Below are positions 19,029 to 29,224 of a stretch of 64,000 bases of DNA, in pieces. Below the pieces are notes generated by a model. It had not been told where the DNA came from. It did no database searches and was given only the letters and a program-made list of their open reading frames with translations. The stretch is from Zopfochytrium polystomum (lineage: Eukaryota; Chytridiomycota; Chytridiomycetes; Chytridiales; Chytridiaceae). Numbering within the stretch: position 1 is the first letter of the stretch; every line of letters begins with the position of its first letter. Both the position numbers and the translations under genes were made by a program. Location: the NCBI GenBank assembly GCA_025765615.1, contig JAIVFJ010000147.1, positions 1-64,000 on the forward strand, in the 5' to 3' direction.

Positions 19029-20761
19029 CTATCTGAACAAGTTGCAAACTGCTTCAGACAGGATTTTGCTTTGGGGAGGTGTTGTAAACCCCTTCCCACA
19101 GAGGGAGAGTGATTTGAAATATTCAGAGCATTTCAAATCAACCAAGCTCTGTGTGGAGCCCAGTGTGCAAGCTCTGGTCTCCCCACAGAGAGGGGTGACT
19201 CTGAACTGCACTTCAAAATCGTACCCAACTTCGATGTCTTGGAACTGACCAATCTCAACCTCACGTGCTGCACAAGCTCGTTCAACCTGGTCTGACGAGC
19301 TGAGAAAGTTGTCAAGAGCGCTGGTCCCTTCAGCAGCCAGTCTGGCCCCTTCAGTGAAGATCTCCATCGTCTCCTCATCCTCAGCAAGAGTCTGGGACAC
19401 TCTTCGGTAGGAGATGCCCTCATGGATGGCCTGCTAGTGGCTCTGTGGTGCTTCCTTCATGTTATGAATCACCCTCTGGAAACCTCTGGAACCTTCTAGA
19501 ACATTCCTTCATGGAACCTTGTGGAACCTTCTGGAACCTTCTTTGCTTTCCTGACTTGTCTTGTTGTCATTGGTATCATTGGTATCATTGCATTACTAAT
19601 TGCTCTTTCTGGAACTTTCTTTGAGTCTTGACAAGGAAGACTCTCAAAAGGTATAAAAGGGGGATGGGGACCTGTCCCATCCGTCAAGTGAATTATTGTT
19701 TCCAATACAATCATCACTCCTCTCAGTTCCTTGTCTGCCTTGTCCTGTCCTGCCCTGTTCCTGACACTTCAATAGACATTGGGTAGGGAGTGTCCCTTGC
19801 CAACTTCGCAGAGTCCTGCGTCCCCTCCTTCCTCCGACGTTTGGCAGACCTCTTGGAGGAGTTGCCAGTATCACAGGGGAAGTGTTGCATCTCAGGAGTG
19901 TGGTTGACCCAGAATCCATGTCAGTTGCACGTCCGCAGGCCGCCGGGCGCTTTGGGAGTACCAGGAATGCGTTTTGACTTCTCAATCCCGTCAGACTTGC
20001 TGGCTCAGGTGCAGGACGCTTGGCTGGCCTGGGTTTTGGCTGTGAGGGAGTGTCCCTCGCTGCAGCTGCAGTCTCTGATGCTTTGCCTTTGCCTTCTAGC
20101 CGGGACTGCTGGTACAGCATGTGAGCATTATTCAACTCCTTGACTAGTGTAGTCAAGGTGGAATAGCCCCACTTCCCTTTCAGCAAGGCTTGGCGCACAC
20201 CAGAGAAGTGATCATTAGGGGGAGAGTGTCTCGTGCCTTGAAAATCACCAGGGACAACAGAGTGTCAGTCAACCCCGTGCAGGTAGCTGCAGTGCATTTG
20301 AAGTGTTTGGGCCAGTCATTGACGAGTGTCATCAGGGTAGTGTACCACAACTGGATGCTTTGCCTTCCATGGGTTGGCTTAGCAAGGCTGTGGAAAGCTG
20401 ACAACCACTTCTCCTGCTCAGAACCAGTGTGGTCCTCACACTGGTAGTGTGAATTGAGCCATTCAAAGCGATCATAGCAGACCTCAATCCCCTTGCCATC
20501 CATAGCCTTCACATTCTCCTCGCAGCAGTGTTGGTCGAGGGCGGCAACAGTGCGTTGGTTGTAGGAGCGAGTCTTGGACCAGCGTTCCTCCGCCTGGCGA
20601 CGCTGGTTGTTGTAGTCACGTAGCTCCGTCTGGTAGATGGACCTTTCTGCCAGGTAGACACCGTACTGTGGTGAGGTGCGCTTTGAGACTGGTGTGTCAA
20701 AGCTGGAATCGAAGAATAAAAGAAACTTGGATGGTTCAAACCAGGTTGCAACTTGGAACAA
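19029..20761 (-). pseudogene. Retroelement-like ORF (gag/ORF1 type?), frameshifted and split by a solo LTR
   Basis: Minus-strand frames read like real protein. First comes a charged region with RDYNNQRRQAEERWSKT, then two related LWYTTLMTLV / WGYSTLTTLV segments about 60 residues apart with a frameshift between them (about 20190), and a Pro/Lys/Arg-rich linker (QPKPRPAKRPAPEP). Beyond the LTR at 19460-19766 an acidic segment (LAEDEETMEIFTEGARLAAEG) follows. Taking out the LTR plus one target-site copy restores continuous sequence across the junction in one frame, although a stop follows soon after. No RT, protease or integrase is visible, so the gag-like label is only an inference from composition and context. 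Confidence 0.45.
19460..19766 (+). repeat. Solo LTR, copy 2 (307 bp) with perfect 5-bp target duplication
   Basis: TG...CA ends (TGTTATGAATCACC ... CCTGTTCCTGACA) with a TATA box GGTATAAAAGGG near 19653. It is flanked by CTTCA at 19455-19459 and CTTCA at 19767-19771, a perfect 5-bp duplication. It matches 7654-7883 inverted. There is no internal region, so it is a recombinational solo LTR nested in an older ORF. Confidence 0.92.
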
Positions 20762-21937
20762 ACACAGTCCATATTTTCAGCAAAGCACAGCTGCAAAAGC
20801 AACGCTTGTGTTGAGAATTTGTGTGTTGTTCAGACACACAAGTATAAAAGCAATTCACGAAACCCTTCAAATAAAAGGAAAAAAGCTGATAGTCACAGTG
20901 GCGGTTTGGAACAATTACAGAGGATTTGGAAGAGCCCAAACTGTGTAAAACAGTATTTAGCACAAACTCGTACTCCCACTGACTAATCATCCAGCAAAAC
21001 GAATTATTGAACAAATTCACAATGCACAATGGCAACAAGAGCAATTTCAGGACCTCTTCGCTGGTGTCCTACCATTGGAGCAACCGAGAGGCAGAGAAGT
21101 GTGCGTGAGTGTGAGTGTGAGTGAGCGAGAGCGAGAGATAGAGAGAGAGACAGAGAGAGACAGTTAGAGAGCGAGACGGAACGACAGAGAGGGAGACAGA
21201 GAGAGACAGAGAGAGACAGACAGACAAGACAGAGACACCGTGAAGAATTTGTTTCAATTTGGCATCGTGATTCATTTTTCTTCGTTTTTTCGAATCCTTT
21301 CTCCTCTGTCTCTCTCTCCCTCCCTCATCCTCTGATCAAACGAAAAAATCCACAGCTTCCGTGCCGCTTTTTTCCTCTTTGTCCATCAGAAATATTTATT
21401 TACCAAAAAAAATAATTAGCATTTTTTGTGCTTTTGTAATGTGTTTTCGCTTAAAAATTTATGGGAACAATCATCCAATTCAATTCGATCACAAAACGGT
21501 TCCGGCATTGAAAAGCGACCATTAATAATGACCACGCCTCCTCGACGGAGTTCGTGGCGCGGTGTGAGCGGCACCGAGAGACAGAGAGAGAGAAAGAGGA
21601 GTGAGATGAGTGATAGACAGAGAGACAGACAGACAGAGAGAAATAAAGGTGGAACGGAAGAAGAGGAACTTACAAGCAAAGACATAAAAAGAAAAACACA
21701 AAAAGTGGAAACGGAAAAGGTGGGCGGGTTTGCAGCTTGTTGGTTAATCCGTATGTATACAAAAAAGAAAACGATAAAAATTCTTGAGGGCAAATCCAAA
21801 AATGGAAGCACTACCGTAGACAGACAAACAGAAGACCCGCAAACCGAACAAGAGCCAATAACAGTCAGTGGCCGACGTAACGGGTAGACGGAGACAGAGA
21901 CAGATAGAGAAAGAGGGTGGAGGCAGAGGGGAGAGCA

Positions 21938-21979
<42 letters not shown>

Positions 21980-22644
21980 AGTGAGAGAGAGAGAGAGAGA
22001 CCCCTGCCAGGCAGATCGTCGCCCCGCAGCAGCAGTGGCAGCAGTCGAGAAACCTCAGTCGAATCGGCTTTGTCGGGCGGGGCCACGGCCGAGCGGGTTG
22101 AGTTGTGTCGCGCGCACAGGCAGGCAGGCGGTCGGTTGTGTGTGCGTGCGTACAAGCCGCGGCCCAATCCACCGACCGTACCCTCCCCCCTCAGCCGCTT
22201 CCAACCAACCAACCAACCAGCGACTCTGTCTGTGCTGGTGCCAAGGATCGCAGTTCATCTGAGCTTTGCCGCCTCATCGTCATCGTCTTCGTCATCGTCG
22301 GCGTCAGCGTCATCGACATCCACATCAGCCCCATCGCCACCGTCAGCAGCACCTTTGGAGACCAGTACCCGCCGCTGCCGTCTCAGGATCGTTTTCGGCC
22401 GGCCCAACCCTTTCTGCTTGGCCCTTGCTGTCTCTCTCACTCCCCTCGCTTCAGGCCGATCTTCCGCCTCCAAAGAAACAGCACCCCTAATTTTCAACAA
22501 AAATCCTCCGCATCAAAAACTCCCTTGAGCAATCCACAGCCCTGAAGTTCGTCATCGCCGGAACCCCACGTCTCTATCCGGGACCCGCGGCAACAGGGAG
22601 CACGGCGCGGTGGTGGTTGAAAAGATTGTATTCGGTTCTTGGCA
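20762..22644. other. Long spacer upstream of the Zn2Cys6 gene
   Basis: GA-rich tracts at 21118-21232, 21576-21645 and 21940-22000. No convincing gene. A plus-strand frame near 20790-20945 (VLRICVLFRHTSIKAIHE) could be read as a helix-turn-helix-like transposase start but is too short to call. 22000-22560 is GC-rich, Ser/Pro coding-like in several frames, and probably the promoter/5' leader of the next gene. Confidence 0.4.
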
Positions 22645-23376
22645 ATGGAGCACCGACGCAGGATTGCCGTGCCGACCCGAGCTCCCGCTCGTCAACGGAC
22701 GGCAGCTGGAAACCCCTCCCATCATCCCGCCGCAGCCAGCAGCAGCACGCAGTCTGCCGCGACTGTACCATCGTTTTCCTCTTTGCCTGCCTCTTCCTCC
22801 TCACCATCATCCTCATTCCCCTCCACTGCTGCCGCCAGCGCTGCACCTCCGCCCTCCATGTCCTACGACAGGACTTTGGCAGGATCCGCCTTTTTGGCTC
22901 GGCGATGGTACGTGCCGCGTCGCCGAATCTCTTCTACTCTGACGGAAAACTCTGCCCGGTCCCCCTCTGAGTTCTCCCTCACTCTCCTCCTCCTCCTTCC
23001 CCATCATGATTATTAGTGCCGATTTTCGTTCCCGCGCGTCTATTGTGATTTTTCCTTCCATCAGAAATTGGTGGATTTGTTTCTCCGCCGCCTCTCTTCG
23101 GGGTGTTGGCTCTGTCCGTCGTCCTGGTGCTCTTTTTTATCTCTTTTTCTTTTTCTTGTACTCTTTCTCTTCTCTTTTCAGTGTTTCATTTGTTTTCCCC
23201 TTTTTGCTTTACTGTCTTGGGCGACCGATCGTTCGCAGCCTGTCTGTCTGTCTCCCTCTCTCTTGCTCGCTGCAATCCACGCCGCCCCCCCCGTCCCGCA
23301 AAATGACGTGTTGTGCGCTTGCTAATGCCCCACGGGGCTCGCTCTCACGTGTTTGTCACCCACCCACCCACCCACC

Positions 23377-23415
<39 letters not shown>

Positions 23416-23417
23416 CA

Positions 23418-23492
<75 letters not shown>

Positions 23493-23805
23493 GCACACAT
23501 TCTTCGCGAACAAATCCTTGTGTCTAAAATTTCCACCTTTGTCCTCCCCCCCACCACCTCGCCTACCCTACCCTACCCCACTCACTCACAGGTCTTGCGA
23601 AACATGCCGCGCGAAAAAGATCAAGTGCGATGGGGTCCGCCCCATCTGTGGCAACTGCGCCAGGCGCTGCATCCGTAAATGCGTTTTTCTGGGTCAAAAG
23701 TCGCGCGTGGACGAGACCCTTGCCACCAAGCACCAGATGGAGATGGAGGAGGTCTCGCTCCTGCGCCAGCGGGCACGGCAGCAGGAGCAGCAACAACGGG
23801 AGCTC

Positions 23806-23844
<39 letters not shown>

Positions 23845-23913
23845 CAGGAACAAGCGCAGCAGGAGCAGCAGCAACAACAGCAACAGCATCAACAACAACA
23901 ACTACAACAACTA

Positions 23914-23951
<38 letters not shown>

Positions 23952-26900
23952 TTTGCTGGAGCACCTTCAACAACTACAGCAACAGCAACGGCTTCAGCAG
24001 TCAATTCTTCCGACCTTTCCGCAGCCCCCAACATCACTCGCTCAGTATAATTCGCAGCAATCTCCATCCTTCCGTTTCCTCGACTCATCAATACCCGCTC
24101 AAGAGGCACCAGCGCAAAGCCGCGAATCATCAGCCAGCACCTTACCCTTTCCACGAGAAAATCTGGCGTCATTACCAGATATGCCTCCTCCGTCGCAGCC
24201 TCCCCCACCGAAGCCACCTCCGCTGTTCGTGGAACCGTTCGATCCCGAACTGGTACTGCAGGAACTTCAGCAGTCAGAACTACCTCTGGCAGAACCGCAC
24301 CATCGCAAAGTTTGGCAGCAACAGCAAACCGTTAGGAATGAGGCGCAGCAGCGAGAGCATATGCGCGAACTGGTCCTGGAGCTGTCCAGCTTTAGCACCG
24401 ACCCCCGGCTTTACCGGGCAATCCACCGTCGTTTGGTCGGGAGGAAACGCCATCATCCGTGAGGGTGCTCCTCTGGGAGAAGAGCGTGTGCTATTCGATT
24501 GCTTCTTTAACCAGTACTATTTCATCGCGGGCTTTATTCACAAGCGGACGTTTCTGACAAGCACCGACTTAAACCCGCTTCTAAAGTAAAAAAATTTTTT
24601 TTTACACTGTGGCTTTAATCAGGCCTAGAATTGGGTTAACCATCTGCTATATCCTGTTATGCTAAACAGAGTCGCGGTGTGTGCGCAGCGGCTTCGACTA
24701 TCCCGTCTCGTGAACTGTATTCGTCTGGCTTCCCATGGTACTACAAACGAGCGCGGGCGCTCGCTGCACAGTCACCCGACTTTCCCAGCTTGGAGACCAT
24801 CCAAGGTCTTCTGATCTTGTCTCATGTGACCATAGGTACCGTCCCAGCGTAATTGCTTTGCTTATGAGTCATTTTCGATATTTTGGCTTGGGGATTAATC
24901 ATTGCGTACAAAAAAACGAATCTTTCCACTCCAAAATCTTCCTCGTATGAAGCGATCGGGAAACGTGATTTGGGTTATCAGTATGCTTGGCTCGCTACGC
25001 GTATGGTATGTGGTTCTGAACTCTCCAAACTTGAACGCTTTTGACGTTCGATCCGTCAACCTTCCGTCCCAGGCCCTTCTGCTTGGCGTCCAAACGTGCA
25101 ACGACGACGATCAGCGGCCTTGGGTGGAGTTGGAAACACGCAGGCGAATTTGGTTTTACTGCTATTTCGCAGCCACAGGTTAGTTTCACTCCTTTGTTAG
25201 CACAGTTGAATTCCTTTTTTGTGTCCTCCATATGTTTTCCCGAAAAAGGAACTCGGAGGTGAAGTCGTTTCGTCTAAGACTTTCAAATTTACAAATCCAA
25301 AAGGAAGCGACAAGTCGTGGGCGCGCTCCCTTAACATGAAACGTCCACCTATTGTCTGCAGCGACGAACTTTGGTTGAGCATGCGCGACCCTGCCAGCCT
25401 TTCTCGCCTGTACGCTTCGTCCCGACGGCCGGAAGATAACCTGGCAAACTTTTACGTCGACCTTGTCGAAAACTACACTGGTATGCTCCAAGGCGCAACG
25501 GAGGCGACGCTCGTTCCTGAGCTTGACAGCCTTATGCAGCAGCTACCGAGCAAGTACCACGTACGGCTAGACGGCGACGACATTTTTCAGATGGTCCATA
25601 ACCCGGAGGCGAGCTGGAAGGGCGTGGCGTGCTTCATAATATGCTGGCACGGCCAGATGTGCACTGCATCTCGCCTGAATGGATTCGCCTATCTGAAGGC
25701 TGCGTGGGCGAGGCGCCGAATGATGGAGGAGGCGGGTCGTAAGCAGCAGCTCCGAAAGAGAAAAGCGGGTTTCGCTATGGCTGGAGACATTGATGAAACG
25801 ATCGAGGGTGGCACACCTCCTCCTCCAGCCACAAGCCGTCGCGATGCCTCGATGCTGGAGCTCTTGTTTTCTGATTCGCCTCCCCCGCTGTCAGATCTAA
25901 CGACGCCGCCAGCGCCTTCGGTGGCGTCGACGGGGTCTCCTGTGCATCCGCTGGTCGGAATCGCAGCGAAACGGACAACCAGTGGCGCAGGCAGCATCGC
26001 AGGCAGTGCCGGTGGCGGTGGCGCGGGCGCACCCGTCGCCGCTCGCGGGAGAGGGGCGGGTGGCAGCCGCAGCGGTAGCAGAAGCAGCAGCATCGCGCCA
26101 GCGCCGCCGCTGCCCCCCCTCCGTCGGCGATCCGTTGCTAGAGGACGCAGCCACACGCGTTCTTCAGTCGGCGGTGGCCATCGCAGAACTGGTCGTGCTC
26201 TTGTTTCAGGCGGACGCACCCGTCGAGGACCTCCCGCAGTTTGCTCTGTTCTACATCATGCAGGCCGTCCTTTCACTCTTCCAGATGGGTATGGCAGCCG
26301 AGGCCGTCGCGTCCTCGGGCAGCGTAGGCCGATGGCAGTCTGAGCCGAAGTCAAAGTCTGCTTCGCCGCAGCAGATTCCCGCCACGCCACCACCATTGCC
26401 GTGGGTCGCCTCGCCTGAAGATGCTTACCACAAGGCCGTGTTTGCGGGCGTTGCAAGCGGCAGCAGAAGTAGCAGCGAGGCGGCCCGTCGCTCCCACCGT
26501 CCCTGAGCAGCTTTTCCGCCACAGACGCGATCCGACACATACTTGTCCTTCGCAACCTTGCAGCCACTGCACAGGTCCGATGGCTAAGTGCTCCGGCTGT
26601 TCAGATGCTTGCCGACACATGTATCCGAGTGTTGCGGCGGCGACGTCGCGCAGCTGCTGCAGCGGGAAGCACAGCCGATATGGTGGAGGACAGCTACATC
26701 GCCGGCGCTACGGACGACGGCGATGAGTACGATGGAGCGGACACTGACGTTGACACGGAGATGGAAGGAGATGGAAGGGAGGTGGTGGTAGAGGAAGACA
26801 CTGACGGATCTCCGATGGATGCAGACGTCGGCAGCGCCAGCGCCAGCGGGGGCTGGGACGGCGGCGGCGGCGGCGGCGGCGGCGAGCACTTCGCAGCGAG

Positions 26901-27799
26901 CTTCCTCCCAATGGTGCCACTTGTCCCTGCCGCTTCGCCGTTGACGCCGGCGTACGGCACCGTGCCTACAAGCATCGTCGCTGGGCGGTACTGGGTTGAG
27001 GCTAGATCAGAAAGGTCGCCAGCGTGGGCACCCCCGATGCCACACAAAGGTGGATCATCCTCAGCATCACGGGCAGCAGCAGCCACTGCGGCGGCGGCGG
27101 CGGCGGCGACAACGCCAGCGGCAACGTACGGGTATGCAAATACTTCCGTACCCCCGACGTCTTTGTCACCGTCCGCGGCGGCGGCAAAGTACTCGGCGTT
27201 CGCATCATCGCCGCCGTTGTTCCCGGTCGGCGGGGGCGGGCTCGTTGGCGCAGCACCGTCATACCGCGGGGGAGCCTCTTCTGCTGCCTCGACTGCCGCG
27301 GCGGCGGCGACGCGCCGCCGCCGCCGCGTCGACCGCGCGAAGCGCATCGCGCGCTCCGAGCGGCGCGTGGTCTTTGCGATCCGGCGCCTCGCCGAGGTCC
27401 CTTTCGACGAGTTCGCCCGAGTCCACCGGTCATTGTCGGAGGCGGTGCTCAAGGCCATGAAGCTGCGCGACGAGGCCCGCGCAGGCGCTTCAGCGGCAGC
27501 GGCCACAGCAACAGCAGCCGGTGCCGGATTCGGATCTGGCTCGACATCGACGCCGTCGCCCCACCAACCGCCGTTGTCGTCGCTGGCGGCCGCGTCGGCC
27601 TCACCGCCGATGTCGGCTGCAGGCGACGACGGCGGAGTCGGCAGCAGTTCCGCCATGGGTTGCAGCGGGCGGCGGTGGCGGCGGCGACACGGAAGGCGTC
27701 GAGGCCCACGACGGCGATGGCGGGGGGGACGGGTCATCGCCCGACGAGCTTCGCGAAGACGAGTTTGCCGAAATGCTCGAAAGGCTGCTCACCTTGTGA
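22645..27799 (+). CDS. Fungal Zn2Cys6 transcription factor, many exons, frame not fully resolved
   Basis: Exon 1 is 22645-22907 (donor GTACGT). Exon 2 starts at 23592 and the splice gives ARRWSCETCRAKKIKCDG, the start of a Zn2Cys6 cluster (CxxCRxxKxKCD...CxxC). A Gln-rich coiled region follows (about 23790-24000). Further exons 24672-24835, 24953-25005, 25073-25178 and from 25304 rebuild the fungal middle homology region: PLLNRGVCAAAS, WYYKRARALAAQ, IQGLLILSH, YAWLATRMALLLG and ELETRRRIWFYCYFAATG. The C-terminal regulatory domain continues (RVLQSAVAIAELVVLLFQAD, then AIRHILVLRNLAA) to a stop at 27797-27799. Frame changes near 24430, at the C7 run 26113-26119, near 26500 and near 27660 are unexplained by clear introns. 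It is a nuclear DNA-binding regulator; the target is unknown. The zinc cluster is fungal-specific and the main taxonomic marker here. Confidence 0.85.
23365..23488. repeat. Intronic compound microsatellite (CCCA)n(CA)n(TC)n
   Basis: Lies in intron 1 of the Zn2Cys6 gene: CCCA repeats from about 23365, then CA to 23418, then TC to about 23488. The TC tract extends the pyrimidine content upstream of the 3' splice site at 23591. Confidence 0.95.
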
Positions 27800-28310
27800 A
27801 TGCTCCCTTCCCCCAACTCCTGTCTTCCTGTCATCCTTGTCGATTTCCTGTCATCCGTTCCCGTCCCTAACCCATCCCTTCGCCTGTATTCAACCATCAG
27901 CATCAATGGCAGTTGTGTGTGTGTGTGTGTGTGTGCGCGCGAGATTGTGAGAGCGCGACCCGTAGCAGTGCAGTGAGTGAGTGCCAGTGGAGAGAGAGGG
28001 AGAGAGAGACTGTGTATGTGTATGTGTTTGTTGAAAGCAAAGATGTATTCGCGAGGATGCAGATGAAAAACGTTCTCCTCAATAGTTTCTTCCTTCAAAA
28101 CTCATCCCGCGCGTCCTCTTTCTTAAAATTTTTTGTTTCTTTTTTTTTTTTTTGTTTCTCTAATGTTCTCTCCCATCTGTAATCCACAAACAATTAGCAA
28201 AAGAGGAAAAAGAAAAAAAAATGACAGGAAGGACTGTTCCAACTGGACATCATCACTATGTATGCACGGGGGGAATTTTCTGGTTGGTGGTCGAGTCACT
28301 CGATCGATCG

Positions 28311-28345
<35 letters not shown>

Positions 28346-28891
28346 CACATCGCATGTGCATCTTGTTCGGGGCGGGGGGCCACTCGGTATTCACAACCGC
28401 AACAACACAAGAGAATTATTTTTGTCTTCGCTGTCTTGTCTTCTTATTCAATTTGGGCCAAGAAGCATTTACATAATTTTTTTTTTTTTTTTTTTGCAAG
28501 TAGGGGGAGAGACTCAGCCACAGAGCCAAACTTACATTGCATTCATTTGGTTGGAGTTGGCGCCCGAGAAGAGAGGGAGAGACAGGCAGACAAACAGAAT
28601 GACTGCCAAGACGGCCAGGCAGACAGGTACAGATATTTAGACAGAGAGACAGACAGACAGACAGACATAAAGACCGAAAGACAGACAGAGAGGAAAACAC
28701 AAAAAAGCGCTCACCCAATCACGGACGCCAGAGAATGGACGTCTTCGAGCGACTGACAGAATGAGTGTCGACTCCTGTTGCCGCTGATGCGTGCAGCGAG
28801 AGAGAGAAGGAGAGAGAGAGAGACAGAAGCGAGACAGACACTGAGAGAAATAGGCAAGGAGAGGGAAAAAGGGACAGAGAGAGAGAGAGAA

Positions 28892-28928
<37 letters not shown>

Positions 28929-29224
28929 AAAGCTGAGCAAGCTTCACACGACGGCGCCGCAGCAACCTGGGCTGGACTGGACTGGACTGGACTGGACAAC
29001 TCTGGCTTGGCTCTACTCGACTCGACTCGACTCCGACTCGGCGACGCTTTCCCCTCCCATCTGTCTATCTATCTATCGCCCCCCCCCGCGCCTGGCGTGG
29101 CACCCAGCAACCGAGCAAGCACCCAGAGCACATCACATTCGCCTGGAGCCTTTTTCCAGCGGAAGGCTCGCTAACACCCACGGCTCCACCACCACGCATC
29201 TCGTCCTCGCCCCCTGGTTGGTGA
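27800..29224. other. Intergenic, microsatellite-rich
   Basis: GT tract (27914-27934), T-run (28140-28153), CA tract (28314-28342), GACA repeats (28640-28680) and GA tracts (28800-28925). The 5' leader of the SPRY gene carries GGACT pentamers (28973-28997) and CTCGA pentamers (29014-29034). No gene seen. Confidence 0.6.

Noticed and set aside
20753..20986. Plus-strand ORF that could be read as helix-turn-helix transposase start
   Set aside because: Too short and motif-poor; the frame closes before any catalytic region.
23345..23557. CRISPR-like or coding interpretation of the repeat tract at 23.35-23.49 kb
   Set aside because: It is a simple compound microsatellite without spacers, inside a spliced intron; no CRISPR array is present anywhere in the window.
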